From positions 438,427 through 502,426 of the forward strand of contig CAVVQV010000006.1 in the NCBI GenBank assembly GCA_963750495.1: a DNA stretch of 64,000 nt. The letters run 5' to 3'. The DNA is from JANLYC01 sp963750495 (GTDB lineage: Bacteria > Actinomycetota > Actinomycetes > Propionibacteriales > Nocardioidaceae). Shown piece after piece: positions 35,874 to 45,791 of the stretch. Every line of letters starts with the position of its first letter. Positions within the stretch are counted from its first letter, which is position 1. Under the pieces are notes generated by a model. The model ran no database searches and was not told where the DNA came from. It saw nothing but the letters and a program-made list of their open reading frames with translations. The translations under genes and the position numbers were made by a program.

Positions 35874-35917
35874 GACGCCATCCAAACAGGCCGGACTCGT
35901 CCCCTTCGAGGCCGCGC

Positions 35918-35923
35918 TAGGGT
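35918..35923 (+). promoter_or_regulatory. Candidate -10 (TAGGGT) for DUF1684-ybaK
   Basis: TAGGGT-N7-ATG 35931, with no ribosome-binding sequence, indicates a leaderless mRNA for the two-gene operon. Confidence 0.45.
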
Positions 35924-35930
35924 CGCCGGT

Positions 35931-36536
35931 ATGTCGAGTCTGGAGGTGTGGGACTGGCGTCGTCGCACGTTCGCCTTGTATGCCCAGGTGCGCAGCCACG
36001 CCGATCCTCTTGTCGCGCATGCGCTCTGGGTCAAGGGTCGCGACGAGCTCCTGCAGACCCACCCCGCGTCGCCGGTCCCGGCGGAGCGGCGGCCCACCCA
36101 TCCCGGCGCCGTCGTGGCACCCTACGACCCGGCGTTCCGGTTCGTGGTGCCCATCGACCGCAACGTCGACCAGGAACGGCGGGAGCACGAGACCGGCACG
36201 GACGGAGTCGTCCCGTTCGACCTGATCGGAAGCGTCCACCTCGGCGACCTGGGCAACCTGGACGTCTGGTGGTTGGGCTCGTACGGCGGCGGCATCTTTC
36301 TGCCGTTCCGGGACCGCGCTGCCACGTCGTACGGTGGTGGGCGCTATCTGCTCGACACGGTCAAGGGGGCTGACCTCGGTGGCGGTCCGGACGCCTTGGT
36401 CGTCGACCTCAACTTCGCCTACCAGCCGTCGTGCGCCTACGACGAGGCGTGGGCCTGTCCGCTTGCCGGACCGGGGAACACCCTCGGGGTCGAGGTCGCC
36501 GTCGGGGAGCAGTACCAACGAGAGGGCGGCCCATGA
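35931..36536 (+). CDS. DUF1684 family protein
   Basis: A 201-residue protein with the DUF1684 pattern: an early W-x-W-R-R-x-x-F stretch, central DLIGSVHLGDLGNLDVWWL and IFLPFRD, then TSYGGGRYL, and a C-terminal part DLNFAYQPSCAYDEAWACPL with NTLGVEVAVGEQY. The C-P-L/Y-E-R-type motif is characteristic, but the biochemical role is unknown. Its stop overlaps the next start by ATGA, so it is coupled to the YbaK-like gene. Confidence 0.82.
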   Translation: MSSLEVWDWRRRTFALYAQVRSHADPLVAHALWVKGRDELLQTHPASPVPAERRPTHPGAVVAPYDPAFRFVVPIDRNVDQERREHETGTDGVVPFDLIGSVHLGDLGNLDVWWLGSYGGGIFLPFRDRAATSYGGGRYLLDTVKGADLGGGPDALVVDLNFAYQPSCAYDEAWACPLAGPGNTLGVEVAVGEQYQREGGP

Positions 36537-37090
36537 CGCTCCCGACGCTCGGGTCACTTGTCTCGTTGCCGGCGCTGGACCGACCTGACCTGCTGGCTCC
36601 GTCGGTGCATCAAGCGCTGCGCAAGTGGGATCTCGGCGTGCAGGTGGCGGTGGTCGAGATCGACCCTGCGCTGGCCGACACCCAGGCGCTCACGGACGCC
36701 TACGCGCTCCCGTTGGACGCGTCCGCCAACTGCGTCGTGGTCGCCGGGCGCCGTGATGGGGTGGAGCGGATCGCTGCCTGCGTCATCACCGCCGATACCC
36801 GGGCTGACGTGAACAACCTCGTGAAGCGTCGACTCGATGTCCGCAAGGCCTCGTTCCTGGCCACGGACCGTGCCGTGGCTGAGACGTCCATGGAGTACGG
36901 CGGCATCACGCCGATCGGACTCCCGGTCGGGTGGCGGCTGTTCGTGGATGCCTCTGTCGCCGACATCGACGTAGCGATCATCGGCAGCGGCGTGCGTCGT
37001 TCGAAGCTGTTGCTGTGCGGTGCATACCTGGCGGCGTACTCCGGGGTGGAGCTGACGCCCGGTCTCGGGCTGCCGGTTCAGAACTCGTGA
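36533..37090 (+). CDS. YbaK/EbsC family aminoacyl-tRNA deacylase-like protein
   Basis: A 185-residue YbaK/ProX-fold protein: NCVVVAGRRDGVERIAACV, then NNLVKRRLDVRKASFLATDR with the conserved lysine, and GGITPIGLPVGWRLFVD with the GxxxPIGL loop. Family members hydrolyse mischarged tRNA such as Cys- or Ala-tRNA(Pro). Translationally coupled to DUF1684. Confidence 0.85.
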   Translation: MTLPTLGSLVSLPALDRPDLLAPSVHQALRKWDLGVQVAVVEIDPALADTQALTDAYALPLDASANCVVVAGRRDGVERIAACVITADTRADVNNLVKRRLDVRKASFLATDRAVAETSMEYGGITPIGLPVGWRLFVDASVADIDVAIIGSGVRRSKLLLCGAYLAAYSGVELTPGLGLPVQNS

Positions 37091-37132
37091 CTGCCGCGAC
37101 CCTCGGGTCGTACAGGCAGCGATTCCCGGGCC

Positions 37133-37162
37133 GATAATCCCGCGTAACCGGGATGAATTATC
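37133..37162 (+). terminator. Hairpin downstream of the YbaK-like gene
   Basis: ATCCCG (37137-37142) pairs with CGGGAT (37149-37154); GATA (37133-37136) and TATC (37159-37162) extend it with a bulge. It lies in a locally AT-richer part of the 277-bp gap before the GNAT gene; the rest of the gap shows no ORF. Confidence 0.35.
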
Positions 37163-37367
37163 CCAATATGACTATGCGAGCACTGGGCCATTCGGCATGC
37201 GTTACTCGTTCGTTCGGCTGATCCTTGCCGCCGTTCGTTCCGAAATGTTACACAAAGTGACACGATGACTCCGTAGCGCAACGAAGGGGTGACGCACCCG
37301 TCTCACACCCCGCACATAGGGAGCTTCCCGGCCGCCGGTCGGCGAGCACGAGAGAAGGGGTCACCTG

Positions 37368-38735
37368 ATGACCTTGGCTGCTGCGGTATCCCCGACGCGA
37401 GCCGACGCCAACAGCGTCGTGCAGCGCCAACCCTCACCCGGCAAGATCACGACGCGTCCGTCGCTCCCCGCGGACGCGGAGTTCATGCTCGAGTTGTATG
37501 CCGCCACCCACGAACAGGAACTTGCCGAGCTCGGCTGGAGCCTGACCGAGAACCGATCGTTCGTCATCATGCAGGCGCAGGCGGAGGAATGGAAGCTGGG
37601 CCGCCGCTATCCCGACATGGACCGGGTGACGATCGGGATCGAGAGCACGCCCATCGGCCGGCTGCTCGTGTGCATGCGGGAAGAAGTCCTGCACGTCGTA
37701 GACCTCAGCCTGATGCCACGCTTCCGTGGCCAAGGTGTCGGTACCCAGCTGATGCGGGAGATCCTCGGCGAGGCCCGTGAGGAGCTGGTGCCGGTCAAGA
37801 TCCGCGTGTTGAAGGACAGCCGCTCGTTCGAGTTCGTCAACCGGCTCGGTTTCGATGAGCCACTCGACTTCGGCCGGTACGTCGAAGTGACATGGTCCCC
37901 ACCGGACGTCGGGGACTCGGATGCGCGAGCGGATCGAGCCCCCCGTCGCGGTGCTCGGGTGCGTGTGCCCGAACAGCCGGCGAGTGCGGTGCGAGACGCC
38001 GCCAACGAAGCTGCCGTCGATGGGGTGACCGAAGCGCCCGACGTGAACGATGCTCCCGAGGCCGCGCTGCTGACCGAGCAGGAGGCCTGGGCGATGCTCC
38101 GCGACGGAGCGGCTGACGAGACCGAGCTGGACGAGGCGCCAACCCGTGAGCCCGAGTTCGCGGCGTTCGTCGAGCCGGTTCCCCAAGCGGTCGTCGTTGA
38201 AGACGTGTTCGAGGATCTGCCGGTGGTGGAGGACGTGGTGGTGGATCTGCCGGTGGTGGAGGACGTGGTGGTGGATCTGCCGGTGGTGGAGGACGTGGTC
38301 GAGGACTTGCCGGTGGTGGAGGACGTGGTCGAGGACTTGCCGGTCGTTGAGGCTCTGCCGGTGGTGGAGGACGTGATCGTAGCCCTGCCGGTGGTGGAGG
38401 ACGTGGTCGAGGACTTGCCGGCCGTTGAAGATCTGCCGGTGGTGGAGGCTTTGTCGGTGGTGGAGGACGTGGTCGAGGACTTGCCGGTCGTTGAGGCTCT
38501 GCCGGCGGTGGAAGATCTGCCGGTGGTGGAGGACGTGGTCGAGGACTTGCCGGTCGTTGAGGCTCTGCCGGTGGTGGAAAATCTGCCGGTGTTCGAGGCT
38601 TTGTCGGTGGTGGAGGACGTGGTCGAAGACTTGCCGGCCGTTGAAGATCTGCCGGTGGTGGAGGCTTTGTCGGTGGTGGAGGACGTGGTCGAAGACTTGC
38701 CGGCCGTTGAGGATCTGCCGGTGGTGGAGGCGTGA
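37368..38735 (+). CDS. GNAT acetyltransferase with long acidic repeat tail, ended early by frameshift
   Basis: The first 175 residues form a GNAT domain: acceptor segment LYAATHEQELAELGW, the acetyl-CoA loop RFRGQGVGTQLM, and a final FVNRLGFDEP. A linker of about 100 residues leads to 22 copies of an L-P-V-V-E-type unit (DLPVVEDVV and variants). A TGA inside a 7-base insertion stops the frame at 38735, although the repeats and a unique C-terminus continue downstream. AAGGGG precedes ATG 37368. Substrate and tail function are unknown. The antisense strand is open throughout but is not thought to code. Confidence 0.75.
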   Translation: MTLAAAVSPTRADANSVVQRQPSPGKITTRPSLPADAEFMLELYAATHEQELAELGWSLTENRSFVIMQAQAEEWKLGRRYPDMDRVTIGIESTPIGRLLVCMREEVLHVVDLSLMPRFRGQGVGTQLMREILGEAREELVPVKIRVLKDSRSFEFVNRLGFDEPLDFGRYVEVTWSPPDVGDSDARADRAPRRGARVRVPEQPASAVRDAANEAAVDGVTEAPDVNDAPEAALLTEQEAWAMLRDGAADETELDEAPTREPEFAAFVEPVPQAVVVEDVFEDLPVVEDVVVDLPVVEDVVVDLPVVEDVVEDLPVVEDVVEDLPVVEALPVVEDVIVALPVVEDVVEDLPAVEDLPVVEALSVVEDVVEDLPVVEALPAVEDLPVVEDVVEDLPVVEALPVVENLPVFEALSVVEDVVEDLPAVEDLPVVEALSVVEDVVEDLPAVEDLPVVEA

Positions 38736-39120
38736 CGTGCTGCCGGTGGTGGAGGACGTGTTCGAGGACTTGCCGGTCGTTGAGGCTCTGCCGGTGTTCG
38801 AGGCTTTGTCGGTGGTGGAGGACGTGTTCGAGGACTTGCCGGTCGTTGAGGCTCTGCCGGTGGTGGAGGACGTGATCGTAGCCCTGCCGGTGGTGGAGGA
38901 CGTGGTCGAGGACTTGCCGGTCGTTGAGGCTCTGCCGGTGGCGGAGGCTCTGCCGGTGGTGGAGGCTCTGCCGGTGGTGGAGGATCTGCCGGTGTTCGAG
39001 GCTTTGTCGGTGGTGGAGGAGTGGTCGAGGACTTGCCGGTCGTTGAGGCTCTGCCGGTGGTGGAGGACGTGATCGTAGCCCTGCCGGTGGTGGAAGACGT
39101 GGTCGAAGACTTGCCGGCCG
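38207..39120 (+). repeat. Degenerate coding tandem repeat (L-[PS]-V-V-E units)
   Basis: About 39 copies of a CTGCCGGTGGTGGAG-like core, spaced as 9-, 10-, 6- and similar-residue units with DVVED, EAL or DVIVA between, fill this stretch across three reading-frame segments. Copies are nearly identical at DNA level, so recent expansion by slippage or recombination is likely and assembly errors are possible. Confidence 0.9.
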
Positions 39121-39422
39121 TGGAAGACATGGCGGAAGACGTCGTGGAGGACGTGCCCCTTGTCGAGCTGGCCGACGAACCGGCAGACGACCTGCTGCAG
39201 CCGTTGCCGGCTGAGCTCACCGACGCACTGACCGACGAGCTCTTCGACCGGTTGACCGCCCACGTGGTAGTCGACGAACCGCGGGGACCGGCGTACGTCG
39301 AGGCCACGGCCGCGGCGGCAGACTTCACCCCCGCCCTCGTACCCGAGGGCGTGGCCGAGTTCGAACAAGACGAGCCGGCGGTCTTCCGGATCGGTAGCGA
39401 CCAGTACGACCCGTTCACTTAA
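38736..39422 (+). pseudogene. Detached 3' part of the repeat-tailed GNAT gene
   Basis: From about 38738 to 39018 the repeats run in the +1 frame; after a 1-base loss near 39020 (GAGGAGTGG where GAGGACGTGG is expected) they return to the original frame and reach a unique acidic C-terminus ending RIGSDQYDPFT at 39422. Net change from the two events is +6, so the last part is in phase with the GNAT domain but cut off by the TGA at 38733-38735. Real decay, programmed variation or assembly error cannot be separated here. Confidence 0.6.
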
Positions 39423-39458
39423 CCAACGCCACGCCACGAGGCGGCTCGCCGCCTTGTC

Positions 39459-39485
39459 ACACGCCCCGATCCCTAGGATCGGGGC

Positions 39486-39489
<4 letters not shown>
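39459..39489. promoter_or_regulatory. Perfect 14-bp inverted repeat over the DUF445 -10 and start codon
   Basis: ACACGCCCCGATCC (39459-39472) and GGATCGGGGCGTGT (39476-39489) are exact complements around CTA. The repeat contains the -10 candidate TAGGAT (39474-39479) and the GTG start (39486). It could be the terminator of the GNAT gene, an operator, or both. Confidence 0.6.
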
Positions 39490-40736
<1,247 letters not shown>

Positions 40737-40775
40737 CCGACCCACGAGCCGAACTGCAGGATCGGTGGACCCTTG

Positions 40776-40781
40776 TAGCAT
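40776..40781 (+). promoter_or_regulatory. Candidate -10 (TAGCAT) for the pentapeptide gene
   Basis: TAGCAT-N7-GTG 40789, leaderless layout, in the 52-bp gap after the DUF445 gene. Confidence 0.45.
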
Positions 40782-40788
40782 CGGTGAC

Positions 40789-41499
40789 GTGCCTGTTCGA
40801 CCCAGCAGGTCCGTCCGGCGGATCGCACCTCGCCTCAGCGCCAGTGGACGACCGGCGACCCTACCCGACGACGACCTTGTCGACGACGCGATGCTGCGTC
40901 GCGTCGACTGGGGTGATGCCGACCTGTCGGGTCGACGGGCCCGGCTGGTCGACGTCGAGGAGTGTCATCTGACGGGCTCGACGCTGGCTGGTGCGGAGCT
41001 CGAGAAGTTCTCGGTGTCCGACACGCTGTTCACGCGCTGCGACCTCGCCAACGTGCTGCTGCGCGACGCAGCGTTCAACCGAGTCCTGTTCACGGGCTGC
41101 CGGCTGACCGGTGCCACCTGGGTCTCGGCCACGGTTCGCCATGTGGCCATGGTCGACTGTCTGGCCGACATGACGTCGTTCCGCTTCGCGTCCAGCCTCG
41201 GGCTGGAGTTCCGCGACTGTCGCCTGCAGCGCGCCGACTTCAGCTCGACTGATCTACGCGGCGCTCGTTTCGAGCGCTGCGACCTGACCGGCGCCGACTT
41301 CTCGTCGGCACGCGCGGCAAAGGCGGTCTTCGTCGACTGCACGTGGGACGCGGTTCGCGGCATCTCGAGCCTGGCCGGAGCCACGGTGGCCAACACCTCC
41401 CCGATCGACACGCTCGCGTTCACAGCCGGGATGGCCGGGGCTCTCGGCATCACGATGGCGGACCCTGCAGACGTGCAGGTGGACACGGCTGACCGGTAA
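40789..41499 (+). CDS. Pentapeptide repeat protein
   Basis: A 236-residue protein built largely of A-[DN]-L-x-x-type repeats (GDADLSGRRARLVDVEECHL, STLAGAELEKF, LQRADFSSTDLRGARFERCDL), forming a right-handed beta-helix. Some family members mimic DNA and protect gyrase from quinolones, but most have unknown roles. Start GTG 40789 from the leaderless promoter; the open frame upstream overlaps DUF445. Confidence 0.85.
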   Translation: MPVRPSRSVRRIAPRLSASGRPATLPDDDLVDDAMLRRVDWGDADLSGRRARLVDVEECHLTGSTLAGAELEKFSVSDTLFTRCDLANVLLRDAAFNRVLFTGCRLTGATWVSATVRHVAMVDCLADMTSFRFASSLGLEFRDCRLQRADFSSTDLRGARFERCDLTGADFSSARAAKAVFVDCTWDAVRGISSLAGATVANTSPIDTLAFTAGMAGALGITMADPADVQVDTADR

Positions 41500-41535
41500 C
41501 GGGGCGCGGCACGGGACCGACGGCTCGCCCGCAGC

Positions 41536-42027
41536 TCAGAGCAGTCGACCGAGATGGATCGCGTCGGGTGCGTGCTGGTAGTGACCGAAGCGGGGGATCT
41601 CGGTGTACCCGCTGGACCGGTACAGCTCGACGGCGTCGGCCTGGGGAAGCCCGGTCTCGAGGACCATCGCGTCGGCGCCGGCAGCACGGGCTGACGACTC
41701 GAGGTGCTGGAGGAGCCGCCGGGCCAGGCCGCGCCGTCGGTATTCCGGAACGACGAACATCCGTTTGATCTCCGCGGGACGTTCAGCGTCGATGCCGATC
41801 GGCTCGAGGGCGAACCGCCAACCGCCCATGAGGACGGGTGTGCTGTGCAAGGCCCCGAGGAAGAATCGTCCGGCGGGTGGGGCCAGCTCGCGGGGGTCTA
41901 TCGGTCCGGTGTCCGGCGCGCCGTAGAGGGAGGTGTAGTACGCCTGGACCCTGTCAACGAGCACGAGGGCGTCGGGGTGGTCGAGAGCGGCCTCTCGGAG
42001 TTCCAGCGCGTCGAAGTCGGGGTGCAC
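41536..42027 (-). CDS. GNAT family N-acetyltransferase
   Basis: A 163-residue acetyltransferase with the acetyl-CoA motif VVPEYRRRGLARRLLQHLE and the late ETGLPQADAVELYRSSGYTEIPRFG. Substrate unknown. TAGCGT lies 6 nt before GTG 42027, so that codon is the likely start; ATG 42033 directly abuts the hexamer and would not be transcribed. Converges on the pentapeptide gene. Confidence 0.85.
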   Translation of the reverse strand: MHPDFDALELREAALDHPDALVLVDRVQAYYTSLYGAPDTGPIDPRELAPPAGRFFLGALHSTPVLMGGWRFALEPIGIDAERPAEIKRMFVVPEYRRRGLARRLLQHLESSARAAGADAMVLETGLPQADAVELYRSSGYTEIPRFGHYQHAPDAIHLGRLL

Positions 42028-42146
42028 GCGCATACGCTACTCAGCCACCGCGCCGCCATGGAGTGATCCCCTGAACCGCAGACTCGTGAGCGTTCCGGAC
42101 CCAGCTCACCGTCACGTCGGTGCGGTTGAGTCGTTGAACCTCTGAC

Positions 42147-42169
42147 GCCGGCACTATCGAGATGCCGGC
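42147..42169 (+). promoter_or_regulatory. Hairpin just before the lipase ribosome site
   Basis: GCCGGCA (42147-42153) pairs with TGCCGGC (42163-42169) around a 9-nt loop, ending 5 nt before CGGAGG. It may affect translation or mRNA stability. Confidence 0.35.
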
Positions 42170-42186
42170 TGCACCGGAGGTTGCTC

Positions 42187-43077
42187 ATGAGGTCACGTGC
42201 CCTGATCGCCCTGGCCGTTGCCGGGGCCGGCGGTCTGCTCATCGGTTCGCTCACGACGGCCGCTGCGTCGGTGCCTGACGGTATGACCGGGCGACTGGGT
42301 GCGGCCGTAGCGTCGGACCCGACATCGCCACCGGGCTCGAACGACTGGAGCTGCAAGCCCGATGCGAGGCATCCACAGCCGGTCATCCTCGTCAACGGCA
42401 CGTTCGAGTCCATGACCAAGAACTGGCCCACGATGTCGCCGTTCCTCGCCGATCACGGTTACTGCGTCTTTGCGTTCAACTACGGGAGCTACGCGACCGG
42501 ACCGGTCGCCGACTCGGCGGTCGAGCTGAAGACCTTCGTCACCCGGGTCTTGCGGCGCACTGGCGCGCATCAGGTTGATCTCGTCGGTCACAGCCAGGGC
42601 GGGATGATGCCCCGCTACTACATGAAGTTCCTCGGTGGCGCCGACAAGGTCGACGACCTGGTGGGGATCGCGCCGTCCAACCACGGAACGCAGGGCTTGA
42701 TCGTTGCGCCGCCGAGCGGGGGACCCAAGCCGTCATACCCGGCCAGCTCGCCGGTCTGTCAGGCCTGCATCGACCAGCAGGCCGGGTCCCCGTTCATGCA
42801 GAAGCTCAACCGGGGTGGCGATCTGGTGCCCGGCCCCGACTACACGGTGATCTCGACCACGCACGACGAGGTCGTCACGCCGTACACGAGCCAGGCTCTC
42901 GCCGGACCCGACCGGCGGGTGACCAACGTCGTCATCCAGGACAAGTGTCCGACCGACCCGATCGAGCACGACCAGACGCCCAACGACCCGGTCGTGCAGG
43001 CGATGGTGCTCAACGCGCTGCGGACCGACGGCCCGATGGCGAAGGGCTTCCAGCCCTCGTGCGCGCCCTGGGGCTAG
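42187..43077 (+). CDS. Secreted alpha/beta-hydrolase, lipase-like
   Basis: A 296-residue protein with a signal peptide (residues 1-26, ALIALAVAGAGGLLIGSLTTAAA) and a triacylglycerol lipase-type domain: VILVNGTFESMTKNW with the oxyanion region and nucleophile elbow GHSQGG. Two Cys pairs may form disulfides, as expected for an exported enzyme. GGAGG is 7 nt before ATG 42187. Its TAG and the stop of the next gene overlap on CTAG, so the genes are tail to tail. Confidence 0.87.
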   Translation: MRSRALIALAVAGAGGLLIGSLTTAAASVPDGMTGRLGAAVASDPTSPPGSNDWSCKPDARHPQPVILVNGTFESMTKNWPTMSPFLADHGYCVFAFNYGSYATGPVADSAVELKTFVTRVLRRTGAHQVDLVGHSQGGMMPRYYMKFLGGADKVDDLVGIAPSNHGTQGLIVAPPSGGPKPSYPASSPVCQACIDQQAGSPFMQKLNRGGDLVPGPDYTVISTTHDEVVTPYTSQALAGPDRRVTNVVIQDKCPTDPIEHDQTPNDPVVQAMVLNALRTDGPMAKGFQPSCAPWG

Positions 43078-44336
43078 CTCATCCAGGTCGGGCGCAGGGG
43101 GAACGACGCATCACCGTTCGGCGCGGGCTTGACCGCGAGCACCTGGTGGAGCTCGACCTCATTGGACTCGAAGCCGTAGCGCGACCCGGCCATGTAGAGA
43201 CCCCACACCCGGGCCGTGGGCTCGCCGACTTCGCTGACGCACTCGTCCCAGTTGGTGACCAGGTTGGCGCACCACTGCTTCAGGGTCAGGGCGTAGTGCT
43301 CGCGCAGGTTCTCTTCGTGACGGACCTCGAGGCCGACGTTCTGCGCCGCTGTGATGATCCGTCCCGAGCCGGTGAGCTCCCCGTCGGGGAACACGTAGCG
43401 GTCGATGAAGGCGCCCGTCGTCACTCGGGTGTTGTTGTGCGGCCGCGTGATGCAGTGGTTGAGCAGTCGTCCCCCGTCGCGCAGCTTGTCGCGCAGGAAC
43501 TCGAAGTACGACGGGTAGTTGTCGACGCCGACGTGCTCGAGCAGTCCGATGGAGCTGATCGCGTCGTAGCCGTCTCCCGGTGCGTCGCGGTAGTCGCCGT
43601 GGACGATCTCAGCACCCTCGAGCTGGTCTTGCTGGATCGCGAGCTGTCCCCACTTCGCCTGCTCGGCGCTCAGCGTGATGCCGACCGCGGTGACGCCGTA
43701 GTGCTTCACCGCGTGCCGCACCATGCCACCCCAGCCACAGCCAACATCGAGCAGCCGCATACCGGGCTTGAGGTCGAGCTTGCGGCAGACCAGGTCGAAC
43801 TTGGCCGCCTGCGCTTCCTCCAGGGTCGCGTCCACGGTGGGGAACAGAGCGCACGTGTAGGCCATCGACGGCCCGAGCACCAGCTCGTAGAACTTGTTGG
43901 ACACGTCATAGTGGTGCTGGATCGCCTCGGCGTCGCGGGTGCGGGAGTGACGCAGTCCCTCGGCGATCCGGCGCCACCGGGGAAGCGCCTCCTGCTCGGG
44001 TGGTTCGGGCGGGACGAGTCGGCGCAGGCCGAGCTCGCGTAGGATCTGCGTCAGCTCGGTCGCGGACGGGCGCCGACCGCGCCAGCGCCCCATCTGCTTG
44101 AGCGCTTCGTACGGGTCACCGGGGTGGACCCCGTCGAGCACGAGGTCGCCGACGACGTAGGCGCGGGCCATCCCGAGGTCGCCGGGTGCCGTCACGAGGT
44201 AGCGCAGGCCGCGCTCGTTGCCGAGGCGGATCGTGATGGGCGAGTCGGTGGGGCCGAAACCGCTTCCGTCGTACGCCTCGAAGCGCACGGGCGGCTCGTC
44301 GGCGGTCAACTTCTCCACCATGCTTGCGATCGTCAT
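43074..44336 (-). CDS. SAM-dependent fatty-acyl methyltransferase, CFA-synthase family (TmsB/BfaB-type)
   Basis: A 420-residue enzyme of the cyclopropane-fatty-acid synthase family: DVSNKFYELVLGPSMAYTCALF, SAM motif LLDVGCGWGGMVRH, and the catalytic-region SSIGLLEHVG. In mycobacteria and relatives the homologue (UfaA1/BfaB/TmsB) methylates oleoyl phospholipid at C10 to a 10-methylene product. Here it overlaps by ATGA the gene for the FAD reductase that completes tuberculostearic-type 10-methyl lipids, which makes this function likely. Confidence 0.85.
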   Translation of the reverse strand: MTIASMVEKLTADEPPVRFEAYDGSGFGPTDSPITIRLGNERGLRYLVTAPGDLGMARAYVVGDLVLDGVHPGDPYEALKQMGRWRGRRPSATELTQILRELGLRRLVPPEPPEQEALPRWRRIAEGLRHSRTRDAEAIQHHYDVSNKFYELVLGPSMAYTCALFPTVDATLEEAQAAKFDLVCRKLDLKPGMRLLDVGCGWGGMVRHAVKHYGVTAVGITLSAEQAKWGQLAIQQDQLEGAEIVHGDYRDAPGDGYDAISSIGLLEHVGVDNYPSYFEFLRDKLRDGGRLLNHCITRPHNNTRVTTGAFIDRYVFPDGELTGSGRIITAAQNVGLEVRHEENLREHYALTLKQWCANLVTNWDECVSEVGEPTARVWGLYMAGSRYGFESNEVELHQVLAVKPAPNGDASFPLRPTWMS

Positions 44337-45739
44337 CTACGTCCCACCGCCTTTTCGTAGAGCCCGGTCAGTCGGCTGCTGGGATCGTATTTCGCCTTGA
44401 TGCCTTCGTAGGTCGATCCGCCGTACATCGCCGCGAAGGTCTCTTCGTCGTAGTAGGCATCGGAGTACAAGGACTTGTGACCGTCATGCGTAGCAACGGC
44501 GTGCTCGATCATGCGGTTGACGTCGCCGTCCTTGCGGCCGGGCGCGATGTCGACCATTCCCCAGAAGCCCATGTTGACGTAGGTCTGCTGGGGACGGAGC
44601 GGGTAGAGCGGCCAGTTGCGGGTTGTGCCCGCTTCGTCGAGCTCGCGCAGTCGGAGGGGACACAGCCAGACCGGCCGCATGGGGACGTGGTCGGCGAACC
44701 AGCGCAGGAAGTCCGCAGCGCATTCGACAGGGATCTCGACATCCTGGACGACGCGCTCACGCTCAGGCTTTCCGCGACGGCGGTCCAGCCGAGCCATGAC
44801 GCCGTACTTGTTCTCGAGGCCGACGATGCGGTGGTAGACGTCACTGCGTCGCCATCTCGCCGGCCACATCCGACGGACCAGGTGATGTTGCGCGCCGAAC
44901 GCCTGTGAGCACCAGAACCAGTCGGTGTCCCACCGCCACAGGTAGTCGTGTGCGGTGAGCACGTCACGGGTCCGCTCGCGAAGTGAGCGGTAGTAGACCT
45001 GCTGGCCGGTGTAGTCGCTGGGCCGTAGCAGGCCGGACTCGGTGATGTCGTCGACCCATCGGCCGAGCGTCAGGTAGGCCTCGTCGGGCTCGAACACCAC
45101 CCCGTCGATGAAGTCGACCGCTTCGTCGTCATGGAAGCGTGTCTCACACACCGTGGCGATCGTCTTGGCGAGTGAGTCCAGGTCGTCGAAGCGGACGTGA
45201 CGCAGCCCGACGTAGCGGCTGACGCGCTCGAGCTCGATGCGCAGCCGGACGGCGTAGCCGAGGCTGCCGTAGGAGTTGGGAAACGCCGCGAACAGGTCTT
45301 GGTGCTCGTTGTCCGGCGTCGCAGTGACGATCCGCCCGTCACCGATGAGGATGTCCATCTCGAGAACTGACTCGTGCGGGAGCCCGTTGCGGAACGACGA
45401 GGATTCGATGCCGAGTCCGGTGACGGCGCCCCCAAGCGTGATCGTCTTGAGCTGGGGCACGACCATCGGCATCAGGCCGTGGGAGAGGGCGGCCTCGACC
45501 AGGTGTTCGTAGGTGCACATGCCCTGGACGTCAGCGGTGCCCGCGTCGACATCTACGGACAGCACGCCGTCCAGCGCGGAGACGTCCAGACCGTGGGGCT
45601 CGTTCTCACGTGGTCGAAACAGGTTCGAGGTCTTCTTGGCCAGCCGGACCGGCTTTCCCTCGGGAATGGCGGCGTAGGACGCACGGAGCGCATCAACAGC
45701 GGCATCGTGCTCGCGCATGCTTCTCTGGGGCGTCGCCAC
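44333..45739 (-). CDS. FAD-binding oxidoreductase (TmsA/BfaA-type reductase)
   Basis: A 468-residue protein with a PCMH-type FAD-binding domain: VDVDAGTADVQGMCTYEHLV, then TITLGGAVTGLGIESSSFRNG, and a C-terminal substrate domain. The N-terminal YAAIPEGKPVRLAKKTSNLF matches the reductases that convert 10-methylene to 10-methyl fatty acyl chains with NADPH. GTG 45739 follows TACAGT by exactly 6 nt (leaderless). First gene of the two-gene lipid operon; divergent from pyrE. Confidence 0.85.
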   Translation of the reverse strand: MATPQRSMREHDAAVDALRASYAAIPEGKPVRLAKKTSNLFRPRENEPHGLDVSALDGVLSVDVDAGTADVQGMCTYEHLVEAALSHGLMPMVVPQLKTITLGGAVTGLGIESSSFRNGLPHESVLEMDILIGDGRIVTATPDNEHQDLFAAFPNSYGSLGYAVRLRIELERVSRYVGLRHVRFDDLDSLAKTIATVCETRFHDDEAVDFIDGVVFEPDEAYLTLGRWVDDITESGLLRPSDYTGQQVYYRSLRERTRDVLTAHDYLWRWDTDWFWCSQAFGAQHHLVRRMWPARWRRSDVYHRIVGLENKYGVMARLDRRRGKPERERVVQDVEIPVECAADFLRWFADHVPMRPVWLCPLRLRELDEAGTTRNWPLYPLRPQQTYVNMGFWGMVDIAPGRKDGDVNRMIEHAVATHDGHKSLYSDAYYDEETFAAMYGGSTYEGIKAKYDPSSRLTGLYEKAVGRR

Positions 45740-45791
45740 GCTTCAACTGTATCCATCCCGACCTGGACGGAGAGCACCCTATTCTTTCTGA
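45740..45791. promoter_or_regulatory. Back-to-back leaderless promoters, reductase gene and pyrE
   Basis: Only 52 bp separate the two start codons. TACAGT (minus, 45751-45746) is 6 nt from GTG 45739, and TATTCT (plus, 45780-45785) is 6 nt from ATG 45792. Both genes must share the same short upstream DNA. Confidence 0.55.

Noticed and set aside
38207..39120. Possible CRISPR array
   Set aside because: Repeats are contiguous, coding and of variable unit length without unique spacers; no cas genes are near.
37434..39437. Two long minus-strand open frames (667 and 603 codons) across the repeat region
   Set aside because: They translate the antisense of the LPVVE repeats into HHRQ- or TTGKSS-type low complexity; the plus strand has a clear GNAT domain and ribosome site.
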